Below are positions 7,374-16,020 of a stretch of 64,000 bases of DNA, piece after piece; the stretch's first letter is position 1; the number at the start of each line of letters is the position of its first letter. The DNA is from Crocinitomicaceae bacterium (GTDB lineage: Bacteria; Bacteroidota; Bacteroidia; Flavobacteriales_D; Crocinitomicaceae): positions 1-64,000 of the forward strand of contig JAOASF010000104.1 of assembly GCA_025210175.1 (NCBI GenBank). Reading direction: 5' to 3'. The notes beneath the pieces are model-generated. The model saw only the letters and a program-made list of their open reading frames with translations, was not told where the DNA came from and ran no database searches. Both the position numbers and the translations under genes were made by a program.

Positions 7374-8684
7374 ATGGGAAATGTAATCGCCATTGTCGGC
7401 CGACCAAATGTTGGAAAATCAACCTTATTCAACCGTTTAACTGAATCCAAACGAGCCATTGTAAAAGAGGTTTCTGGAGTAACGCGCGACCGTTTGTACG
7501 GCCGTGGAGAGTGGAACGGAGTGAATTTTTCTGTAATCGATACAGGAGGATACATTCACGGGTCAGACGACGTATTTGAAGGCGAAATCCGCAAGCAAGT
7601 TGAGTTAGCCATAGAAGAAGCCAAAGTGATTATGTTCGTTGTGGATGTAATGACGGGTGTTCTAGATTTAGATAAAGTGGTCGCATCCATGCTACGCAAA
7701 GCGAAAAAGCCAGTTTTTATCGTGGCCAACAAAGTTGATAATACGGACCGCATCGGTCTTTCATCTGAATTTTATTCCTTAGGATTGGGGGATGTCTTTG
7801 ACGTTTCTGCTACTAACGGAGGTGGAACAGGTGATTTGCTGGATGAGGTTGTAAAACACCTAGACAAGGAAGACGAAAGCATACGCGAAGAGGATTATTT
7901 GCCGAAAATTACCATCGTTGGAAAACCAAACGTTGGGAAATCGTCTTTGGTGAATGCCCTTACAGGTAAGGAATCAAACATTGTTACAGATATTTCTGGA
8001 ACGACAAGAGATACGGTCAATACGCGTTACAATTCCTTTGGATTTGATTTCGTTTTGATCGATACGGCTGGAATTCGCAAGAAAGCCAAGGTTCATGAAG
8101 ATTTGGAGTTCTACTCTGTTCTTCGTTCCGTTAATGCAATTGAAAATTCGGACGTCTGTATCTTCATGATTGATGCCCAGGAAGGTTTGCAAAAACAAGA
8201 TTTGCAGATTTTTTACATGATCGAGAAGAACTCCAAAGGTGTGGTTGTATTGGTGAATAAATGGGATTTGATTGAAAAAGACCACAAAACCATGCAAGAT
8301 TACGAGGACAAAATTCGCGAAGGTTTGGCTCCATTCAAAGATGTACCGATCATCTTTACATCGACCATTTCCAAACAGCGTATTCACAAAGCCTTGGAGG
8401 AAGCAATGGAGGTTTACCACAACCGAACCAAGAAAATTCCAACCTCGGAGTTAAATGATGTAATGCTGGAAGTAATTGATCAAAATCCACCGCCATCCAA
8501 CAAAGGAAAGTATGTGAAGATCAAATTCGTGACCCAATTGCCAACACACGCACCTTCATTTGCCTTTTTCTGTAATTTACCACAGTATATTCCAGATAGT
8601 TACAAGCGTTATTTGGAGAATAAATTGCGTCAGCGATTCAACTTTACTGGGGTGCCAGTAAAAATCTTCTTCAGAAAAAAATAG
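7374..8684 (+). CDS. der: Ribosome-assembly GTPase Der (EngA)
   Basis: 436 residues with the diagnostic pair of tandem G domains: GRPNVGKST at 9-17 and GKPNVGKSS near 182-190. Each has its own DTGG/DTAG and NKxD motifs (NKVD, NKWD). A C-terminal KH-like domain ends in [11 protein letters not shown]. Der takes part in late 50S subunit assembly. It lies just downstream of era in the same orientation. No terminator is visible in the 69-base gap to the next gene. Confidence 0.96.
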   Translation: MGNVIAIVGRPNVGKSTLFNRLTESKRAIVKEVSGVTRDRLYGRGEWNGVNFSVIDTGGYIHGSDDVFEGEIRKQVELAIEEAKVIMFVVDVMTGVLDLDKVVASMLRKAKKPVFIVANKVDNTDRIGLSSEFYSLGLGDVFDVSATNGGGTGDLLDEVVKHLDKEDESIREEDYLPKITIVGKPNVGKSSLVNALTGKESNIVTDISGTTRDTVNTRYNSFGFDFVLIDTAGIRKKAKVHEDLEFYSVLRSVNAIENSDVCIFMIDAQEGLQKQDLQIFYMIEKNSKGVVVLVNKWDLIEKDHKTMQDYEDKIREGLAPFKDVPIIFTSTISKQRIHKALEEAMEVYHNRTKKIPTSELNDVMLEVIDQNPPPSNKGKYVKIKFVTQLPTHAPSFAFFCNLPQYIPDSYKRYLENKLRQRFNFTGVPVKIFFRKK

Positions 8685-8753
8685 TTCAGAAACCCTCAGT
8701 CCTTCGACAATTTTTAAATTTAGTTTCTGTTCATTTAAAAGTCTGTACGTATA

Positions 8754-9656
8754 GTGAAATTTGGCGCAATCGATATAGGAACCAATGCTGCCCGTCTGCT
8801 GGTAGGCGAGGTAACAAAGGAAGAAGGGAGAACCTTCATCAAGAAATTATCCTATACGCGTATTCCGCTTCGTTTGGGTGAAGATGTTTTCGAAAACGGG
8901 AAAATCTCCAAAAAGAAAGCCGAAAACTTCATCAAAACCATGCGTGCTTTTCGCTTGATTGCCGAAATATTTGATGTCCGCGATTTAAGAGCATGTGCTA
9001 CTTCAGCTATGCGTGAGGCGAGTAACGGAAAGAAAATCAGAGAGCGAATTCTAGAAGAAACTGAGGTGGATATTGAAGTAATTTCGGGAGACGACGAAGC
9101 AGAAATCATTTTCAGTACCTTCCAATTGGTTCAGCCTGATAAAACCATTCCATTTGTGGTGATTGATGTGGGAGGGGGTAGCACCGAAGTTTCTGTTTTT
9201 GAAAATGGAAATCGCGTCGCAGCTCGATCGTTTGAAGTGGGTACCCTTCGCATGGTCAAAGGAAAAGTGAATCCCCAAGTTTGGAACGACATCAAGGAAT
9301 GGTTGACACAAAGCGTTACCTTGTCGCACCAACACCTGGTTTATGGAACGGGTGGAAATATCAACAAGGCCCATAAATTGGTGGGAGGGCAACAGAATGA
9401 GCCAGTTAGTTTGAAAAAACTGGAAGATTTGAGAGATACCCTGGAACCGCTCACAATCGCACAAAGAGTAGATCGCTTTCAATTGAAGCCCGACCGTGCA
9501 GACGTATTGGTTCCGGCCATGGACATCTACTGTTTCATTATGAGACATTTAAAAATCCGCCAGATTCATGTGCCTAAAATTGGTCTATCTGACGGTATCG
9601 TATATACATTACACAAAACACATCGCAAAAGAAAAATTACCAATGACAAAGCGTGA
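8754..9656 (+). CDS. Ppx/GppA-family phosphatase (exopolyphosphatase-like)
   Basis: 300 residues with the ASKHA-fold signatures of Ppx/Gpp[13 protein letters not shown] at 5-16, [10 protein letters not shown] near 141-150, and GTGGNINKA. The family hydrolyses polyphosphate or pppGpp. This copy has only the two actin-like lobes and lacks the C-terminal HD-type extension of E. coli Ppx, a length typical of short Bacteroidota members. Start codon is GTG at 8754; no ATG fits the family N-terminus. Its 3' end overlaps pyrF by 14 bases. Whether the substrate is polyphosphate or (p)ppGpp cannot be told from sequence. A PPK2 kinase lies at 35.5-36.2 kb. Confidence 0.88.
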   Translation: MKFGAIDIGTNAARLLVGEVTKEEGRTFIKKLSYTRIPLRLGEDVFENGKISKKKAENFIKTMRAFRLIAEIFDVRDLRACATSAMREASNGKKIRERILEETEVDIEVISGDDEAEIIFSTFQLVQPDKTIPFVVIDVGGGSTEVSVFENGNRVAARSFEVGTLRMVKGKVNPQVWNDIKEWLTQSVTLSHQHLVYGTGGNINKAHKLVGGQQNEPVSLKKLEDLRDTLEPLTIAQRVDRFQLKPDRADVLVPAMDIYCFIMRHLKIRQIHVPKIGLSDGIVYTLHKTHRKRKITNDKA

Positions 9657-10461
9657 ATTGATTGAACAGATCCGAAGAAAAAAATCCTTTTTATGTGTTG
9701 GATTGGATACCGATTTAACCAAAATTCCGAGTCATTTATTGGAGGAAGAAGACCCGATCTTCGCCTTCAACAAAGCAATCATTGATGCGACAAAAGATTT
9801 TGCTGTAGCCTACAAACCCAACACAGCCTTTTACGAATGTCATGGACCAAAAGGCTGGGAGTCACTGCGAAAAACCTTAGAATATATTCCAAAAGACTGT
9901 TTTACCATTGCCGATGCAAAACGCGGAGATATTGGAAATACCTCTGGATACTATGCGAAGACCTTCTTCGAATATTTAAACTTTGACTCAGTAACGGTTG
10001 CGCCGTACATGGGGGTTGATAGTGTGAGTCCTTTCTTGGATTTTGAAAATAAATGGGTGATTCTTCTGGCGCTAACTTCGAACAAGGGAGCTTTGGACTT
10101 CCAAATGACCGAAGCAACGGATGGCGAACGTTTGTTTGAGAAAGTATTGAAGACTTCGAGCACTTGGGGATCTGATGAAAACATGATGTACGTGGTAGGA
10201 GCTACAAGAGCTGAAGGAATCGGAGAAGTTCGTAAACTCGTTCCCGATCATTTCTTCCTGGTACCTGGCGTGGGAGCGCAAGGAGGTTCTTTGCAAGATG
10301 TTGCCCAATACGGTTGGAACCAAGACTGTGGTCTTTTGGTCAACTCTTCTCGTGGAATTATTTACGCTTCTCAGGAAAAAGACTTTGCTGAAAAAGCGGG
10401 TCAAGAAGCGAAGAAAATCCAAGAAGAAATGGCCCAAATCCTTTTGGAAAAGGCTTTCTAA
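9643..10461 (+). CDS. pyrF: Orotidine 5'-phosphate decarboxylase, type 2
   Basis: 272 residues from the ATG at 9643. The catalytic signature is [13 protein letters not shown] and an earlier substrate-binding segment reads [12 protein letters not shown]. It catalyses the last step of UMP synthesis. The length and motif spacing are those of the longer type 2 subfamily rather than the 230-residue E. coli type. The frame is open further upstream, but that stretch lies inside the ppx-like gene and is not family-like. Its stop overlaps the convergent marC stop. Confidence 0.95.
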   Translation: MTKRELIEQIRRKKSFLCVGLDTDLTKIPSHLLEEEDPIFAFNKAIIDATKDFAVAYKPNTAFYECHGPKGWESLRKTLEYIPKDCFTIADAKRGDIGNTSGYYAKTFFEYLNFDSVTVAPYMGVDSVSPFLDFENKWVILLALTSNKGALDFQMTEATDGERLFEKVLKTSSTWGSDENMMYVVGATRAEGIGEVRKLVPDHFFLVPGVGAQGGSLQDVAQYGWNQDCGLLVNSSRGIIYASQEKDFAEKAGQEAKKIQEEMAQILLEKAF

Positions 10462-11087
10462 GAAAATAACAATCCAATTTCTGAAACCACTGTGCTGCGG
10501 ATGTACTCAATTCCGATAGCAATAACGATGAACCCAATAATGCGGGACAAGGCCTGAATGCCCGTTGCGCCCAGACTTTTAACGATTACCTTGGAGCTCA
10601 GCAATAAGAAACAAACGGAAAACGAAACGGTAATAATGGCCAAGATAATGGCCAGTTTTTCCCAAGTTTCGGGATGTTCAGATTGAAAAGAAATCAATAA
10701 AGAAATGGTTCCTGGTCCGGCCAACATGGGAATAGCCAGTGGAGTTAAGGAAACATCTGATTTGTTAAATGCTTCGTCCTTCTCGCGTTTTTTCATTCCC
10801 TTGTGCTTGGTGAAATTACCCGTCAACAAGGCAAAACCAGACGAGGCGATGATCAAACCTCCTGCAATTTTCAAGGAGGACAAACTGATCCCAAAAAATT
10901 GAAGAACATACTTCCCCAAAAAGAATGAAATCAAGAGAATAATCAACATGTTGACCGAAGTCCAAATAGCAGTTCGTTGAATCTCTTTCGGGGCTTTGTC
11001 TTTGGTAAGTCCAACAAAGATGGGTAAGGTCCCAAGTGGGTTGACCACCGATATCAGTGCGGTGAAGGTCAAAAGGAATAATTGCAT
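10458..11087 (-). CDS. MarC-family integral membrane protein
   Basis: 209 residues with about six transmembrane helices, starting [22 protein letters not shown], the conserved MarC/UPF0056 opening. The central region carries [14 protein letters not shown], also family-specific. The family is widespread and its transported substrate is not established; early claims linking MarC to antibiotic resistance were not upheld. I use the ATG at 11087 rather than the TTG two codons earlier. It is convergent with pyrF, with stop codons sharing bases 10459-10460. Confidence 0.93.
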   Translation of the reverse strand: MQLFLLTFTALISVVNPLGTLPIFVGLTKDKAPKEIQRTAIWTSVNMLIILLISFFLGKYVLQFFGISLSSLKIAGGLIIASSGFALLTGNFTKHKGMKKREKDEAFNKSDVSLTPLAIPMLAGPGTISLLISFQSEHPETWEKLAIILAIITVSFSVCFLLLSSKVIVKSLGATGIQALSRIIGFIVIAIGIEYIRSTVVSEIGLLFS

Positions 11088-11222
11088 AACCAATATTTAT
11101 TTGCTGCAAAATTCCATTTCAAAGGTGAACTCTAGTGTCGCGAGACTTTAAAGTTTAGTTACAATGAGGTTAGGGAATGTGGTGGTTTTTGGTTGATGTT
11201 TTTAAATTGAATTAACATTGGA

Positions 11223-11270
11223 CCTCCCCCTTGATCCCCCTGTCTGACACAGGCAGGACTCCAAAGGAGG
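11223..11270. repeat. Interspersed palindromic element
   Basis: Outer arms cctcc (11223-11227) and ggagg (11266-11270) enclose an inner hairpin cctgt/acagg (11239-11243/11249-11253) with loop ctgac. The form is of the small intergenic palindromes common in Bacteroidota. It lies in the 341-base gene-free stretch 11088-11428, which otherwise holds the tandem repeat below and no coding signal. Confidence 0.55.
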
Positions 11271-11320
11271 AAACAATAAAGTTCTTCCCGAACCCTGTTT
11301 GCCATCAGGCAGAGAAGTCG

Positions 11321-11368
11321 AATTTAGTTGTCTGAGCGAAGTCGGATTTGGTTGTCTGAGCGAAGTCG
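11321..11368. repeat. 24-bp tandem repeat, two copies
   Basis: aatttagttgtctgagcgaa plus gtcg (11321-11344) is followed directly by a copy with two changes (11345-11368). A partial third unit (gagaagtcg) precedes and another (aagac) follows. This gtctgagcgaagtcg motif is a typical interspersed intergenic sequence of flavobacteria, in my recollection. No protein is expected. Confidence 0.7.
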
Positions 11369-11373
11369 AAGAC

Positions 11374-11404
11374 AAAAAAAGCCCTCAGTCACTGACCAAA
11401 GGCT
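11374..11404 (-). terminator. Terminator of the 52-residue membrane protein gene
   Basis: Reading the minus strand, agcc pairs with ggct and tcag with ctga around a short loop (11380-11404). A run of seven T follows (11374-11380). It lies 24 bases after the small gene's stop, which supports that gene as real. Confidence 0.7.
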
Positions 11405-11428
11405 CACATATCTTAAAGAAAAGTAGTC

Positions 11429-11587
11429 TTACTTGTTCTCTTCGTCTTCAAAAATTCTTTTTGGTTGCAATTGTTGGAACACGCCCAAAGTAATCCAGAA
11501 AGGAAGAACGAATCCCATCAAAAATACTAGCATCCAGAATGCCATTCCGCCAATCAATAAGAAAAGTGCTAATCCTAAAAAACTCAT
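11429..11587 (-). CDS. Small membrane protein, 52 residues
   Basis: A short reading frame that length filters would miss: MSFLGLALFLLIGGMAFWML, then a second hydrophobic stretch (VFLMGFVLPFWITLGVF), then the charged tail RIFEDEENK. It looks like two closely packed or one long transmembrane segment with a cytoplasmic acidic end. Support comes from complete start and stop, strongly hydrophobic composition, and a terminator just downstream on the same strand. It is divergent from fumC. No family recognised. Confidence 0.65.
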   Translation of the reverse strand: MSFLGLALFLLIGGMAFWMLVFLMGFVLPFWITLGVFQQLQPKRIFEDEENK

Positions 11588-11773
11588 GTTGCTTGTAAAG
11601 TTTGATTACGGCGTAAAAGTAGAAAATAAATTCTGGAACAAAGTGCAGTTTTCGGGAGATTTTCCCTTTTCAGGACAAATATTTTGATTCAGAATCCAGT
11701 TTTGGTGAATTGCTGGTGGAAAAGCCGAATGGGGTTTGTTGATATCGGGATCAATTAACTCTATTTGAAGTGT

Positions 11774-11781
11774 TATTTTTG
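11774..11781 (+). promoter_or_regulatory. -7 promoter element (TATTTTTG) of fumC
   Basis: Exact TAnnTTTG match 38 bases before the fumC ATG. It is followed by tgg, giving the same 11-mer tattttttgtgg core (TATTTTTGTGG) as the aminotransferase promoter at 26203-26210. The in-frame GTG at 11781 overlaps the element and so cannot be the start. Confidence 0.65.
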
Positions 11782-11819
11782 TGGCACAAAAAGTAGAACT
11801 AGTTTCAAATCCAAAGAAT

Positions 11820-13217
11820 ATGGAATTCAGAATAGAAAAAGACACGATGGGGGAGGTACAAGTACCTGCAGATCGTTACTGGGGAGCGCAAACAGAGCGT
11901 TCACGCAACAACTTTAAAATCGGTCCAGAAGGATCTATGCCGAAAGAAATCATCCACGCTTTTGCTTACTTGAAAAAAGCGGCGGCGCACGCAAACTGTG
12001 AGTTGGGGGTGCTTTCTGCAGAAAAAAGAGATTTGATCTCTAAAGTATGTGACGAAATCTTGACGGGTGCTTTGGACAATGAATTCCCGTTGGTGATTTG
12101 GCAAACAGGTTCAGGAACTCAATCGAACATGAACTGTAACGAGGTAATCGCTTACCGCGCTCACGTATTGAATGGAGGTTCTTTGACCGATGCTGAGAAA
12201 GTGTTGAACCCAAATGACGATGTGAACAAATCACAATCATCAAACGATACATTCCCAACAGCCATGCACATTGCGGCTTACAAAAAGGTTGTTGAAGTGA
12301 CAATTCCAGGAATGAAAACCTTGCGTGCTTCGTTGCAAAGTAAGGTGGAAGAGTTCAAGGATGTTGTGAAAACAGGACGTACGCACTTCATGGATGCAAC
12401 CCCTTTGACTTTGGGTCAGGAGTTCAGTGGATATGTTGCTCAAATCGATAACTCTATCCGTACAATTGAGAACGCATTGGTAGCTGTAGCTGAATTGGCT
12501 TTGGGTGGAACGGCGGTTGGTACCGGATTGAATACACCGAAAGGTTACGATGTCTTGGTGGCGAAGAAAATCGCAGAATTCACAGGTTTACCATTCATAA
12601 CTGCGAAAAACAAGTTCGAAGCTTTGGCAGCGCACGATGCCATGGTTGAATTGTCGGCGGCTTTGAAAAGATCGGCTGTTTCCTTGATGAAAATCGGTAA
12701 CGATATCCGTATGTTGTCTTCAGGACCTCGTTGTGGAATCGGTGAGATTGTTATTCCAGACAACGAACCAGGATCATCTATCATGCCTGGTAAGGTGAAC
12801 CCAACTCAACCTGAAGCATTGACAATGGTTTGTGCGCAGGTGATGGGGAACGACATGACGGTTTCTGTTGCAGGTTCAAACGGACATTTCGAATTGAATG
12901 TATTTAAACCGGTAATAGCTTCTAATGTATTGGAGTCGGCGCGTTTGATCGGAGATGCTTGTGTTTCCTTCACCGAAAAATGTGCGAACGGAATCGAGGC
13001 AAACTTGCCAGTAGTGAAAAAGCACTTGGACAACTCTTTGATGTTGGTAACAGCATTGAACACAAAAATTGGTTACTACAAGGCTGCTGAAATCGCGAAA
13101 TACGCTCATAAAAACGGAACGACTTTGAGAGAAGCGGCTGTTGGATTGGGTCACGTGACGGATGCAGAATACGATGAGTATGTAGATCCTTCAAAAATGA
13201 TTGGTTCGATGGACTAA
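11820..13217 (+). CDS. fumC: Fumarate hydratase, class II
   Basis: 465 residues, the usual FumC length. It begins [28 protein letters not shown] and contains [19 protein letters not shown], and the superfamily signature [15 protein letters not shown] (residues about 318-332). Class II fumarases are iron-free homotetramers that interconvert fumarate and malate in the citric acid cycle. The start at 11820 is fixed by the -7 element at 11774. A strong hairpin terminator follows, so the gene is monocistronic. Confidence 0.97.
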   Translation: MEFRIEKDTMGEVQVPADRYWGAQTERSRNNFKIGPEGSMPKEIIHAFAYLKKAAAHANCELGVLSAEKRDLISKVCDEILTGALDNEFPLVIWQTGSGTQSNMNCNEVIAYRAHVLNGGSLTDAEKVLNPNDDVNKSQSSNDTFPTAMHIAAYKKVVEVTIPGMKTLRASLQSKVEEFKDVVKTGRTHFMDATPLTLGQEFSGYVAQIDNSIRTIENALVAVAELALGGTAVGTGLNTPKGYDVLVAKKIAEFTGLPFITAKNKFEALAAHDAMVELSAALKRSAVSLMKIGNDIRMLSSGPRCGIGEIVIPDNEPGSSIMPGKVNPTQPEALTMVCAQVMGNDMTVSVAGSNGHFELNVFKPVIASNVLESARLIGDACVSFTEKCANGIEANLPVVKKHLDNSLMLVTALNTKIGYYKAAEIAKYAHKNGTTLREAAVGLGHVTDAEYDEYVDPSKMIGSMD

Positions 13218-13238
13218 TCTTTTTGATTCAAAATACCG

Positions 13239-13277
13239 AAGGCCATTCGCACGTTTGATCGTGGAATGGCCTTTTTA
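13239..13277 (+). terminator. Terminator after fumC
   Basis: aaggccatt (13239-13247) pairs with aatggcctt (13265-13273), with a second inner stem cacg/cgtg, followed by T-rich sequence. Confidence 0.9.
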
Positions 13278-13300
13278 TTTTACCTTCAACGCCAAATTGA

Positions 13301-14800
13301 TTGATATTGTTGAAGCCCAAGTCCCTCTACTTATCTGATCGAAAGAAGCTGTTTCTTTTGGCGGCAACGTTCTTGGTCTTGTATGCTGTCATTTCATTGG
13401 TCAATCACTATTTATTTCGAACCTATGCACTTGATTTAGGTTTATACATCAATGCGCTGTATGATTACGCCCATTTTCAGTGGAACGACAGTTTGGTTTT
13501 TCGTTCGGAACCTGAGAATCTTCTAGCCGATCATTTTGACCTTTACCTTCCTATTTTATCCCCTCTTGGATTCGTTTTTGGTTCCTATACGCTCTTGATC
13601 GTTCAGATTGTTGCGCTTATTTTCGGAGGATTAGGCGTTTACCGTTTTGCATCCGTTAAGTTATCGAACAATTCTTTGGCCTTGTTTGGGGCAGCTCATT
13701 TCTTTTTGTTTTTCGGAATTTTCTCGAGCTTATCTTTTGATTATCACAGCATTGTAGTGGGATCGTGTTTGATTCCTTGGTTGTTCATTGGGGTTGAAAA
13801 GAAGTCACTATCTCAAACACTCATTTGGGGAGTGTTGATTTTGTTCGCCAAGGAAACGGCCTCGATTTATTTGTTCTTCATTTGTTTGGCTTTGCTTTGT
13901 CTGTATTGGAAGGATGCAGAAAGAAGAATGTTCTTGGCATTGTTGATGGCTCTAAGTGTTCTCTACGCATTTGTGATTTTCAAATTCATCATGCCCGCTT
14001 TATCGGTCAATGGAGAGTATCATCATTTTCATTACGCTTATTTCGGTGAAAACATGAAGGAGGCAATTTGGGGGGCAATCAGCAATCCGATTGAGACCTT
14101 CAAAGCTTTTTTCATCAATCACATGGAGGTTGAAAACGCGGATTTTGTCAAGACGGAATCCATGATTTTTATTTTCCTAAGCGGGTTTTGGATCCTCTTT
14201 CGAAAACCTGTTTTTCTGATTATTCTTGCTCCTTTGCTTGCCCAGAAATACTTGCATGACGATCCGTCGATCTGGAGTTTTGGCGGACATTACAACATTG
14301 AATTTGCTCCAATTCTAGTGCTTGGTTCCATTTGGGTGTTGGGAGAAATGAAATCCAAAAAATGGCAATATTGGACTCAGGTGTTACTGATTGTAGGAAC
14401 GCTGGTGGTTACCTTTAAAAGTCTTGATCAAACGATTTTTTACACCGATAAGTCTCGCGTACGCTTTTACCAGGCAAAGCATTATCAAAAGCATTACTCG
14501 ACAGAAGACATTTACGAATTGATGAAACGAATTCCTCAATCGGCAATTGTTTCGACCCAGTCTCCATTTTTACCTCATTTGGCTTGGCGCGATCAAGTGT
14601 ATCAATTCCCTGCGATAGGAGATGCGGACTACATTCTTTGTTCTTTAAATGAATCTACGTACCCAATTACGGAGTTGGAATTTCAAGTAAAAATTGAGCA
14701 ATTAAAAACGGATACGGATTGGTTCCTGGTGCAAGAGGTCAATGGAAATATGCTTTTTGAGCGCATAAAAAAAGACGGGATGGTTCCCGCCTCTTTCTGA
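13301..14800 (+). CDS. DUF2079 multi-pass membrane protein (GT-C-like)
   Basis: About 499 residues with roughly ten transmembrane helices and a soluble C-terminal part (about 385-499). The N-terminal region YLFRTYALDLGLYINALYDY, followed by LLADHFDLYLPILSPLG, is characteristic of DUF2079. This family resembles polyprenol-linked (GT-C) glycosyltransferases, and the DHFD acidic motif sits where the catalytic loop would be. The frame is closed by a stop just before 13301. The first in-frame initiators are TTG codons at 13301, 13307 and 13310, so translation probably starts on a TTG. Substrate unknown; a role in cell-envelope glycan assembly is inference. Confidence 0.8.
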   Translation: MILLKPKSLYLSDRKKLFLLAATFLVLYAVISLVNHYLFRTYALDLGLYINALYDYAHFQWNDSLVFRSEPENLLADHFDLYLPILSPLGFVFGSYTLLIVQIVALIFGGLGVYRFASVKLSNNSLALFGAAHFFLFFGIFSSLSFDYHSIVVGSCLIPWLFIGVEKKSLSQTLIWGVLILFAKETASIYLFFICLALLCLYWKDAERRMFLALLMALSVLYAFVIFKFIMPALSVNGEYHHFHYAYFGENMKEAIWGAISNPIETFKAFFINHMEVENADFVKTESMIFIFLSGFWILFRKPVFLIILAPLLAQKYLHDDPSIWSFGGHYNIEFAPILVLGSIWVLGEMKSKKWQYWTQVLLIVGTLVVTFKSLDQTIFYTDKSRVRFYQAKHYQKHYSTEDIYELMKRIPQSAIVSTQSPFLPHLAWRDQVYQFPAIGDADYILCSLNESTYPITELEFQVKIEQLKTDTDWFLVQEVNGNMLFERIKKDGMVPASF

Positions 14801-14838
14801 AAATGAACGCTGAATTGCCGGAGCAACTCAAACGGTAG

Positions 14839-14868
14839 CAGTGGTAAAACCCAATAACCACTGTTTTT
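14839..14868. terminator. Bidirectional terminator between DUF2079 and tonB-like genes
   Basis: cagtggt (14839-14845) pairs with accactg (14857-14863) with a T-run on the right. It lies between two convergent genes and slightly overlaps the end of the minus-strand gene. Confidence 0.7.
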
Positions 14869-15595
14869 AGTTGCCTATTTCAAATCGAATGGGCAACATA
14901 ACTCTTGAACGTACCTTCTCGTATTGGTTTTCACCTGGAATCCATTTTGGAGATTTCATCAATAATCTTTTCGCTTCACGATCCAATTCCTTAGAAACGC
15001 CTCTTGAGATTTCTATATTGGATACGGTTCCGTCTTTTTCCACAACAAAGGTTAAAGCAACAACTCCTTCATCTCCCCAATCCAATGCTTCTTGCGGGTA
15101 ATTCATGTTGTCCACGATGTACTTTTGCAAAGCAGGGTATCCTCCTGGGAACATGGCTTCGATTTTGGGGAAGTTATCGATTTCATCCTCAGGTGTAACC
15201 GGAACAACTCCTCCACCAACTTTGATATCCACACCAGCCAGTAAATTTCCTAGTTCAACTCCTGCTTGCGCATCCGGTTCTTTGTTGGAATTATTCACTT
15301 GCGTCATCAACTCACTCGCTTGTTGTTGCGCGTTTACCGTACTCGCCGTTTGTTGATCGTTGGTTTGTGGCTGCTGCTGTTCTTGGGTTTTTTGCTCTAC
15401 CTTGGGCCTCTCCATAACTACATAATCAACCTCGGTAGACCTTGTTTCAATTTTGGCTTGCATATCGGCCAAGGCATCTGGATTTTTGTAGGTGAAAGCT
15501 GCCAATGTCAATGACCCGGTAACTAAAAATCCAATTTGCAGAATCCAAGCTCTTTTCGATTCCAAATCAGCTTTTTTGCTTTTTTTAATTTCCAT
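14867..15595 (-). CDS. TonB-family energy transducer
   Basis: 242 residues. A short basic N-terminus is followed by one transmembrane helix (about 17-36), a glutamine-rich linker (about 70-120) and a TonB C-terminal domain (about 150-240). The domain shows YPALQKYIVDNMNYPQEAL, VVALTFVVEKDGTVSNIEI and VMLPIRFEI. TonB couples the inner-membrane proton motive force to outer-membrane receptors; Bacteroidota carry many paralogues. No exbB or exbD lies beside it. It is divergent from the alpha-2-macroglobulin operon. Confidence 0.92.
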   Translation of the reverse strand: MEIKKSKKADLESKRAWILQIGFLVTGSLTLAAFTYKNPDALADMQAKIETRSTEVDYVVMERPKVEQKTQEQQQPQTNDQQTASTVNAQQQASELMTQVNNSNKEPDAQAGVELGNLLAGVDIKVGGGVVPVTPEDEIDNFPKIEAMFPGGYPALQKYIVDNMNYPQEALDWGDEGVVALTFVVEKDGTVSNIEISRGVSKELDREAKRLLMKSPKWIPGENQYEKVRSRVMLPIRFEIGN

Positions 15596-15687
15596 AACAA
15601 TTTGGTTTATAATTTATTGAACAACGGCAATAACTTTGCCGAAATTTGATGCTTCAAGGGTGGAAGCAGGTTCTGTTGAATTATAGG

Positions 15688-15695
15688 TACCTTTG
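15688..15695 (+). promoter_or_regulatory. -7 promoter element (TACCTTTG) of the macroglobulin operon
   Basis: Exact TAnnTTTG match 19 bases before the ATG at 15715, in the divergent gap between the tonB-like gene and the operon. No clear -33 box. Confidence 0.65.
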
Positions 15696-15714
15696 AGCGA
15701 GTAAACGGTTCATT

Positions 15715-16020
15715 ATGCGTAGTTTCCCGTGGAAAGTATTTGTTCTTTCCGTAGTAGTTTTATCAGCAATCTTGTTTGTTTTCCCGATTAACTTGTTTCA
15801 AGGAGTTATCGTTTTTCAAGATGATCTCAAAGAAATGGTCGTAGAAGCGCCATTGAGCTTGTCTTATTTCTTGGGCTTGGGATACAATGAAGGAGATTTG
15901 GTTGGCGTAAAAGATTTCTACTTAAAGCCTTCTGGCATTTTCCTTGCAATAGCAATTACAATCGGTATCCCGTTTTTAGTGGCTTACCGCATTTATTTGA
16001 AAAAAGAAAAAAACGGATGA
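15715..16020 (+). CDS. Small two-helix membrane protein upstream of macroglobulin
   Basis: 101 residues. A first hydrophobic helix (about 7-30), a loop of about 40 residues with several acidic residues (DDLKEM, NEGDLVGVKD), and a second helix (about 74-93) ending in YLKKEKNG. The loop is probably periplasmic, with both ends in the cytoplasm. No family recognised. Its stop overlaps the next start as ATGA, so production is coupled to the 1838-residue macroglobulin-like protein; it may be an anchor or partner for it (inference). Confidence 0.75.
   Translation: MRSFPWKVFVLSVVVLSAILFVFPINLFQGVIVFQDDLKEMVVEAPLSLSYFLGLGYNEGDLVGVKDFYLKPSGIFLAIAITIGIPFLVAYRIYLKKEKNG

Noticed and set aside
7974-8420. 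148-codon minus-strand frame inside der
   Set aside because: Opposite a well-supported GTPase gene. No domain or promoter; a frame shadow.
11299-11687. Short plus-strand frames between marC and fumC
   Set aside because: They run through the 24-bp repeats and opposite the 52-residue membrane gene. The protein-like signal is on the minus strand.
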